From Typhlomys cinereus (Eukaryota > Chordata > Mammalia > Rodentia > Platacanthomyidae), in contig JALPQD010000027.1 in assembly GCA_023101885.1 (NCBI GenBank), positions 2,485,967 to 2,549,966 of the forward strand: a stretch of DNA of 64,000 nucleotides, read 5' to 3'. The notes beneath the pieces were generated by a model that was not told where the DNA came from, did no database searches, and saw only the letters and a program-made list of their open reading frames with translations. Each line of letters starts with the position of its first letter. Position 1 is the stretch's first letter. The translations under genes were made by a program, and so were the position numbers. Below, in pieces: positions 57,019-64,000 of this stretch.

Positions 57019-57243
57019 TTTTTTATTATTATTATTATCTCTGCTCATACAAACTTAATAGGTACACCGGTTCCCTCCCTCCCTCTTCCTCACCCCACCC
57101 TTCTGCTCACCGTCCCCTCACCCCTCCCTTCCCACCCCCCAGTTCCTCCCCTCCCCCAATCCCTGGAGAATCCTTTAATGTGCGTGCCTGACTGTCCTCT
57201 GGGTCCTCCTCTTCGATGACATACAAGGACCCAGCGGCATATC
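57019..57243 (-). mobile_element. L1 3' end, severely 5'-truncated, minus strand
   Basis: The left T/ATT-rich part is the tail. 'ctcatacaaacttaataggtacaccgg' is the complement of the L1 3' end and is followed by a C-rich tract. It is flanked by exact 10-bp duplications TCAAGGGAGT. Only about 225 bp were inserted. Confidence 0.95.
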
Positions 57244-57554
57244 TCAAGGGAGTATTTTAAATAGCCTATTCTAAAAGCATAGAACTTTGTCAGATGGCAA
57301 GTCATGATTGTTTGTAGTTTATTTGGGTGTTTCCCCTTTTGATATGGATATGAAAAGTCTGAAGCCAGTATTCTCTTCTTCCTTCAAAATACTGGTTCTG
57401 TCAGAATGTGAGAATTGAGACAAGTGAGATTGGTATATGTATCTGTGTTCTTGAGTAGCCGTAGAGTACCTGGGTGAGATTTTTCAATCTCAAACGTTAG
57501 CCTGACACAATATAGAATCACTAGGATTCTATATTTCACCTAGAAGAATGGACT

Positions 57555-57812
57555 GTACACATCCCTGGAAGGATCATGTGATTAGGTACATTGATAGGGC
57601 TGTGCCCTCCTTAGTTGTGGACAGGACATTTCTGAGCAAAGGTTCTGGGTTGCATAAGACAGCAGCTGAGCAGCAGCAACAAACATGCAGTAGTTCACTG
57701 CTGTGCTCTTGACCATGGATGTCATATGTCCATCTCTCATTGCGATGCTCTTTACCATCAATGTCCATGTCCAACTGTCATTGTTGTGCTCCTGACCATG
57801 GATGTCATAAAA
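57555..57812 (+). mobile_element. MaLR/ORR1-like LTR fragment with minisatellite
   Basis: 'gggctgtgccctccttagttgtggacagg' and 'ttctgggttgcataagacagcagctgagcagc' resemble the middle of rodent ORR1-type LTRs. They are followed by about 2.5 imperfect units of 41-42 bp (57,700-57,808) beginning 'gtgctcttgaccatggatgtc'. Confidence 0.5.
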
Positions 57813-57814
57813 AA

Positions 57815-59035
57815 AATGAGAGAAAAAGAGTAGCCAATATAGGGTAAAAATTCATAGTGAAAGGGGGCAAATTTTGTATTTTATAAATGCCTTGATAATA
57901 ATTCAAACTCTTAATTTCTTCATCTTTTTAGTGTTAGTCCTATTTTCTTAAAGTTTTAGCTGTGTGCTATTATTACTGAATATATTGAATTTTATCACAG
58001 TCATAAGAAAAATCCTAATATACAGAGGACAATAGACTATCAACATGGGAAATAGAGGACAAACCCCCGTGAGTAATTTATGTGGTGCACCAATGTGGCT
58101 TTGAAGAATTGATGCAAATTCTTATGGTTAATTAGTTTCACTTATTATTGAGCAAAATTTGGGGAAAAAACATTTTTTTTACTTTATTTTGATTACCTCG
58201 TGTCTTTAGTGTTACTTTATGCTGGAAACTAAAAATAGAACATTTTTTGAACAATGACACTAGAATTTTGTGCTTGTTGCTGCATAATTTATGATGAATC
58301 CATTTCCCAAATCATCTTAAAAATCCTTTGTAGCTTTAGAATAAAATCTGTTTCCTTAAATACTAAAAAAATTAGCAACTAACATAATTTAAAATGTCCA
58401 AATATGTGTCATCAAAATGGGGACAATGTAGCAAAAAGACATGTTTCTTTGTAAGCTTTGAAGGTAGAAGAAAATTTTGTGGAAGTAATATTCATAATGA
58501 AATTCCCTCGTGTTATGCATTTTTGGGAGCAGAATCACGGTGCAAATAACTAAAATATCTATACTCTTAACAGAAAAAGACTGAAACTTATTTAAAGATT
58601 TGCAAATATTATATTATGCAACAAATGAAATCTACTCCAGTAGATTGATAAGAAAACCCCCCAAATTACATAATAAAATAATATTAGGAGCCAGTTGTTT
58701 TCATTCCATGAGATATAAATTATGAATGTAGATTCAAATAGCATACTTACAGTCAGGTCTGGATACTGAACTTATGACTCTCTCAGCCACTTAAATCAGT
58801 TACACATTTTTAATATTTTCAAAAAGAATTTTATCTTCAATGTATTATCATGCAAAATGTGCAAAAATCTATGAAAATAATAACAGTGCTATTGAAGTCA
58901 TCTATATTATAAGCCCACTGAGATGAGCATGTTTTTATTGGTTTTACTTTCTTCCAGGCTTGTTGTTTTATTGCTTTTATTGGATGAGATTAGAAATAAA
59001 GTGTTTAGCTAGTTTTTTCCTTACTACTTAATGCT
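57815..59035. other. Unrecognised AT-rich sequence
   Basis: No gene or named repeat recognised. Confidence 0.45.
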
Positions 59036-59044
59036 GTTATGCTA

Positions 59045-59500
59045 GATGCATTAGTTTTCTATTGCCGCATCATAAACTATCACAAGATGAGCAGCTTTAT
59101 AAAATATGTAGGTCTTGCTCTCCATATCGGAGGAACAGGGAGTGGTGGAGCGAATCGTCCATGCAGAGTTTCTCCTGGGCCACAGTGACTTCTAGTCCAC
59201 ATTTTCAGATGGAGGCTTGACAAAGGAATACACTCATTCAGGACTTTGGCAATGATCATTCCTTTATGGCTTTGAGACTGAAGATTGGACTGCTGCTAGC
59301 TGACTAGCTACAACGCTGACCTCAGGTCCTACAGACCACCTGCCTTGCAGGGTCTCTCACTGTTGTCTCTTCCAGCATTGCCAGTTCATCAAGGATGCAA
59401 GCAGAATCTGTCAGCTGAGGGATAGTCCAGATTAGCTTTAAAGAGTATTCATCTGATCATGTCAGGACCACTCAGAATGATCTCCTTTCTGGCCAGCTCA
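59045..59500 (-). mobile_element. MLT1-like MaLR LTR, minus orientation, diverged
   Basis: 'gcattagttttctattgccgcatcataaactatcacaag' is the complement of the conserved 3' end of MLT1-type LTRs. The rest is diverged and the right end is approximate. Confidence 0.6.
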
Positions 59501-59504
59501 AAAC

Positions 59505-60300
59505 AAATGCCCTTGCCCCTATGTCTATGCCTTTACATTTATATCAGTATGTTGATTAGTAGCAAGATCAGAAACCCTGCATACTCGAGGAGAATTTGTT
59601 TACTGGGAGAACACAGAGGGAAAAAAATGCTGAGAGCAGTGCTGAGACCTGCACAGTACAAACCAAGGCATTTCATTTCTTGAAAAAAAATTATAGGTCT
59701 GAAAGCATGATTTCAAATGTCATATTAGAAGAATATACTTTTATAGTTATAATATGAACAAATAGGCTTGGAAGGAAGAGAAGAAGTCCAAATTATTGAA
59801 AGAATGGATTTGGGGCCTGCTCCACAAAAGGGAATTCGTGCACTTACTGTAACCCTGTCAAAAACCATGGATAAGGAGGGTCTACATGATAGTCTGCTTA
59901 ACTGATCAACATACCATCAGACTGCCCATTGAATAATGTAATGATAATATTTTATGACTATTTTAACAACAACTATTGTAATAATTAATACATGAAAAGA
60001 TTTTTCTATAATTCTTACCCCATTCATCAATATTACTATGAGGAATAATTTATTCATAATATTTTGAAATACCAGTTCAGAGATTATTAAATAGGTACAA
60101 AAATAACAGATCTTCAAAAACTGGTAAAATCTGAAGATAGTGTACACAAAGATACAGTATTCAAATTAAATTTTTTTCAAATTAAATTTTATTGTGGTAA
60201 GAGGCCAACTTAATTCTTGAAAGACATTTGCCAAAATTCTAAAGGTCATAATATCATAAGGTCTGAAAAAATAAAATTTAACTTTATGTATCTTTATATT
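59505..60300. other. Unrecognised AT-rich sequence
   Basis: No gene or named repeat recognised. 'tcaaattaaattttt' occurs twice near 60,160-60,190. Confidence 0.4.
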
Positions 60301-60314
60301 TATATCCACATGCA

Positions 60315-60317
<3 letters not shown>

Positions 60318-60361
<44 letters not shown>

Positions 60362-60375
60362 GTGTGTGTGTGTGT
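60318..60375. repeat. (AT)n(GT)n microsatellite
   Basis: AT run at about 60,320-60,359, then GT repeats. The minus-strand Tyr/Ile-rich frame is its translation. Confidence 0.93.
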
Positions 60376-60654
60376 ATGTAGTATGTAAATATGATACATG
60401 TGTGTATGTAGAGTATGCAAGCTACAGTAGGGGATTGTTATATCATATACCAAACACATGACATGAATTGGGGACTGGAGGGTAAGCAGAAGATGATGAA
60501 GTTCAAAGGTGATTAGTGTCGGGGAAGGATTCTCACTGTAGTTTACAGTGCAGTATTGTATATGCAACAGAAGAGAAAGGGTATGCAATGTTCTTGCCAA
60601 TCTAGCCAATAAGACTTCCAGAGAAAATATAAAATGACTTCTTCCATTTGATTA

Positions 60655-61020
60655 TTTTAGACCAAATAGTGTACCCTAAAATACATTACATTGAAATCCT
60701 AACCACTGATGCAAATTAATGTTGCCTCATTTGAAAATAGTATGATTTGTGTCTTTAAACAGAGAGGATAGACAAAGAAAGAGAATGCCATGTTACAATA
60801 GAGGCCAAGGTTGAAGTATGTAATATAAGGTATTCTGTTTGAAGAAATCCACAGCCAACCTCAGCCACAGGCTGGGCATACAGCCACTAGAGAAAAATCG
60901 GTGTGTGACTACTTATAGTCTGGTTTCCACAAACATGAGAACAGAAAGAAATCACCAATTGGTCAGTCCAGGAAAAGTTCTCATGGCCATCTTTGCAATA
61001 GTCTTTCAACATTTCTACAA
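60655..61020 (+). mobile_element. MLT1-like MaLR LTR, plus orientation, diverged
   Basis: 'accaaatagtgtaccctaaaatacattacattgaaatcctaacc', 'gcctcatttgaaaatag' and 'gtgtctttaaacagagaggatagacaaagaaagagaatgccatg' follow the order of an MLT1 LTR start and middle. Confidence 0.6.
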
Positions 61021-61024
61021 GTTT

Positions 61025-62495
61025 GAAGTCTTTTAAATTGTAAGTCTAAAGAAAGACATCTCCACCAATGCATAACAATCATCTGACATGTAGCATGGAC
61101 TCGAATTTAAACTGCTTTATGTAAGCCAGAAGAAAGAGCTAAGGCTTTTGTTAGAATGATTATACAGTGAGAAAAGTAGCCCTGTTGTGGATGAAGCCTA
61201 GATAATTAGAGGTCTTCTCTTCCAAACCATGAGGAGAGAGATAAGAAGCATTGTAAATAAAAGAAACGTGGAAACATTACTAGGACTAAAAATATTTTCA
61301 CATTAGACTTCCACAGAGCTGGATATTAGTGTTGTTTCCTCCCAGCCAAACTCTGAGAAGAAAAGTGTTCTTATGCTTTAATAATTGCAAAATAAAATTG
61401 CCTCCAGCTTTCAAAAATACAGCTGAAGTACTTTATTGACTAATATAATTGCGAAGTCCAGGTGGGCACAGTTTCATATGAAGCAAGATATTTTTTAATC
61501 TATTAAATATATGTTATATGCGCGTTGAGGGGGTTCCTATTTATCTTTCTCCCTCTGTCTTCCTGAGTCCAGGTTTAATCTTTAACCTAATCCTGGATCC
61601 CACAATTATCTCATTCTCACTCCCTCATAATAACACACGTGTTTTAAAAACCTGCAGTTTACTAAGACCAAATGTTGCCTATGAATACAGATCCCAGGCC
61701 ACAGCTCTGCAAAGGAGACAGAGTATGATGGTCATCTGTATCTTCATTACGTGGCTTCCTCTACAAGTCAGGGTTTTATCCACATCTTGGGTACTATCAA
61801 AAGAAGCACAAATCTACTGAATACTTTGAAAGAAAATAATGGTTGTGTAAGAAGATAACTATGCCAATGTGAATGTTCTTGCCAGGTCTTGACTCTTTTT
61901 CTGTGTATATTAAATCTTTTTACTCTTATGCTATAGGGCAATCACTGGAAAACAAGAGAAACTAGGAAGATGTTTGCTGGAAACTTTTTCTAATGTAATT
62001 CATGGAAAAGGGATACTGCCCATCCTATGTGAATCACCTAACACCCCCCCAAAAAAATGTGTTTGTGAACTTGAGTCACATTCTATAAGCACCAGGTATC
62101 TGAGGAAACCATTGAGATTGTTGTGATGGATGTAACAACAAAAAAGGTAAATTTTTTAAGACATGTAAATAGCTGATCTGTAAAGTTTCAGTATAGATGA
62201 GGTACTGGCTGCTAGGTTGAGATAGTGTGGTAACCAGGTTCCATAATGACTCAAATACTTCTTACTACTCATGGCCAGTGTAATCCCATCACAATTAAAC
62301 TAGTCTGGTGAAGGTGAGCATGTTCCAGGTGATGGAATGACAGTAACAAAGACATGTACTCCAGAGGAAGCCAAATGCCATATCATGAGAATGCATGAAC
62401 CAGGTCTGACGAGGGGCTCAGATGAAACAAAGCCATGAGGTTTAGCAACATACAAAAAAGAAACATGAGCCTCTTTTAAACATTCTTTTTTTAAA
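61025..62495. other. Unrecognised non-coding sequence
   Basis: The 100-codon + frame at 61,518-61,820 has no recognisable domain. Nothing else recognised. Confidence 0.45.
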
Positions 62496-62499
62496 AAAA

Positions 62500-62602
62500 T
62501 AAACATGCTTTCCTATTTATTTGTGTGTGTGTGTGTGCGTGTGCGTGTGTATGTGTGTGTGTGTGTGTGTGTTAAGGGGAACTGTGTATCCTTGTGGAGA
62601 AC
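62500..62602 (-). repeat. B2-like SINE, minus strand, tail part (split by an LTR)
   Basis: (GT)n at 62,520-62,572 is the complement of the CA tail. 'aactgtgtatccttgtggagaac' equals the body end seen at 37,328. The body resumes at 62,987. Confidence 0.8.
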
Positions 62603-62986
62603 TGCAGCAGTTCACTTGCATTTTTATTGATAAATTACCACCAAAAAGCTTAAAGAAACAAGAGGTTTATTCTCTGGTTACAGTTCTTAGTTCAGTTGTC
62701 AGAAGAGCATGACCATCACCAAAGAGCCCAGAAATCTAGCCACACCATCTCCATATAGCAGCAGCACATCTGACCAAGTATACACAAGGATGCCCCTCTT
62801 CTCAAACAGTTCCCACAATTTTGTTCCCCTGACTGGTGACTAGTCCAACCCATCATGGACTAGGCGGTCCCCATCAACTAGACAATCTCCTACAGGTTCA
62901 CTATGGGCTTAGCTACTAATTCTTTACAAATGTGCCAGAACTCAAACTCTAAACTGATAAATTGACATCTGTATCTAACTATGACA
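62603..62986 (-). mobile_element. Solo LTR, younger MaLR family, inserted in a SINE
   Basis: 384 bp, TGCAGCAG...TATGACA, minus orientation, same family as 20,020. Flanks AGAAC (62,598-62,602) and AGCAC (62,987-62,991) agree at 4 of 5. The two SINE halves join in register across it. Confidence 0.88.
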
Positions 62987-63180
62987 AGCACCAAGGGTGA
63001 TTTCAGGAATCAGCCTGGATTTTTTCTACCTCCTTTTTGTTTTGCTCTGGGATTTCACAGGCTTCCACACTATGGCTAGAAGTGTTACTGTTTCCATCTG
63101 GCATTTTTATATGGACATGAGACCCAAACTCAGGACCTTCTGCTTGTGAGGCAAAGACTCAAGACTTCATACATGTGGTT
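62987..63180 (-). repeat. B2-like SINE, minus strand, head part
   Basis: 'ccaagggtgatttcaggaatcagcctgg', 'ctgggatttcacaggcttcc' and 'aaactcaggaccttctgcttgtgaggcaaagac' match the minus-strand body at 37,340-37,530. The extreme head is diverged. Confidence 0.8.
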
Positions 63181-63184
63181 TTCA

Positions 63185-63540
63185 TTTTGGGGGATGTATC
63201 TAGTTTTAATCATTATATTTTAAATGGATCTATTCCTAGCCTTAATCACAAATGTCCATGAGTTCTTATATAAGTAGCAATGATAGTATTTCCTCTAGGT
63301 TTTGTATTTTATTCACCAGAGCAATTGCTCTCTACATCACATATGCTAAATTTTGGCATTTGGATGTCAGAATGATGATAGCACCATAAAGCAAATTGAA
63401 ATGTTAGTCCTCTTTGTCTAGGTTCTGCACTGGTTTATACAGTGAAGATCATATTTTTTTGCAAGTTGAAGTGAGGATCTTGAAAATTTAGAAGCAAACT
63501 GTCTGCTTTCAGAATTACTTCAAGTATGTCTTCCCCTCAA
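63185..63540. other. Unrecognised AT-rich sequence
   Basis: No gene or named repeat recognised. Confidence 0.4.
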
Positions 63541-63544
63541 TTGC

Positions 63545-63700
63545 CCTCCAACTCATTTTGGGGGGATAGGGTCTTTAACTAAGTGGAGTTCACCACTTCT
63601 GTGTGGCTGATTAGTGAGTTCCAGGGATGCTCCTATGTCTATCTCACCAGTTCTGTGATTACAAATTTGCCATGCCTGGCCTTTTACATGGGTGCTGGGT
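63545..63700 (-). repeat. Rodent SINE, minus strand (B4-type), diverged
   Basis: 'tagggtctttaactaagtggagttcaccacttctgtgtggctgattag', 'ctcaccagttctgtgattacaa' and 'catgcctggccttttacatgggtgctggg' are the complement of a 7SL-like SINE half. Confidence 0.6.
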
Positions 63701-63701
63701 G

Positions 63702-64000
63702 TCATGGTTTGAATTCTAAATTGTCCCACACAGGCTCAAATGTTTGAATCTTTAGCTGACTGGGAAATGGCACCTTTAAGAGATGGAGCCTTGCTAGAGG
63801 AAGGCAGTCACAGGGGGGTGGGCTTTGAGGTTTGTGACAGTTAATTCTCTGTGTCAACTTGACCACACCTGGCATTAACTAAGATCAGGTGTCAGACCAC
63901 CTGAAGAGATTATTCAGATCAATATGTTTACAATACAAAGACCAGTTCTAGATCTGATTGGAACCTGGCAGTAGTGAACCAGATAAAAGGAACCATAGAA
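63702..64000 (+). mobile_element. MaLR-like LTR sequence, running off the window
   Basis: 'tgtcatggtttgaattctaaattgtcccacacaggctcaaatg' and 'tttaagagatggagccttgctagaggaagg' follow the start of rodent MaLR LTRs. 'gtgtcaacttgaccacacctggc' near 63,857 looks like the start of a second LTR type, so two elements may be joined here. Cut by the window end. Confidence 0.5.

Overview
The window reads as mammalian, specifically rodent, intergenic or intronic DNA. It is AT-rich, CpG-poor and dense in (CA)n, (CT)n and (AT)n microsatellites. Three kinds of repeat dominate: LINE-1 pieces, tRNA-derived SINEs with a B2-type head, and short non-coding LTR elements of the ERVL-MaLR kind. B1-like (7SL-type) monomers, B3-like SINEs and tRNA/7SL chimeric SINEs are also present, which fits a mouse-related rodent. 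The most abundant SINE has a B2-like tRNA head and a body unlike the murid B2 I know, so I infer a mouse-related lineage outside the rat/mouse group (for example jerboas and relatives). I cannot confirm the species. No intact protein-coding gene, tRNA, rRNA or snRNA gene is supported. Nearly all open frames longer than 60 codons lie in repeats, microsatellites or chance open stretches.

Layout. 1-11,000: mostly unrecognised AT-rich sequence with scattered SINE and B1 copies, a small CpG-bearing cluster of factor motifs at 3,235-3,330, and one minus-strand open segment with good splice signals (3,879-4,049). 11,000-17,900: a SINE split by an L1 3' end, more SINEs, a possible conserved regulatory block at about 15,120-15,560 with an RFX X-box, and a 32-bp palindrome at 17,435. 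17,880-22,150: pyrimidine microsatellites and two copies of an older MaLR-like element, one carrying a younger solo LTR. 22,150-31,280: one old, heavily broken L1 on the + strand, from an ORF1 remnant through endonuclease and reverse transcriptase to its 3' end. It is interrupted by a SINE-rich insert, a second L1 3' end and a complete MaLR provirus (28,389-30,299).

31,280-40,200: a solo LTR, a young SINE with exact 15-bp target duplications, an old L1 tail, and then unrecognised sequence with SINE clusters near 33.2, 37-38 and 39.3 kb. 40,200-44,430: an ancient minus-strand L1 broken by a younger L1 3' end (itself carrying a SINE) and by a second MaLR provirus (41,521-43,582), followed by another ancient minus-strand L1 piece. 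44,430-52,100: largely unrecognised, with a SINE, an L1 3' end, a B1, and three MaLR-type LTRs. 52,100-56,835: the best preserved L1, truncated at its 5' end, with most of ORF2 and a full 3' UTR. 56,835-64,000: an L1 3' end with a 10-bp target duplication, several MaLR/MLT1-like LTR remnants, and a solo LTR inside a SINE.

What the parts say together: the sequence records successive layers of retrotransposition whose order can be read from nesting and target-site duplications. L1 machinery explains the SINE copies and their poly(A)/A-rich tails. The two ~2 kb MaLR proviruses share LTRs, a leucine-tRNA-like primer site, a purine tract and a non-coding interior, so they are non-autonomous. I found no convincing new coding system. 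The items most worth checking are the CpG/CTCF-like cluster, the candidate exon, the X-box block, the internal L1 duplication, and a shared ~100-bp flank behind two different SINE copies.
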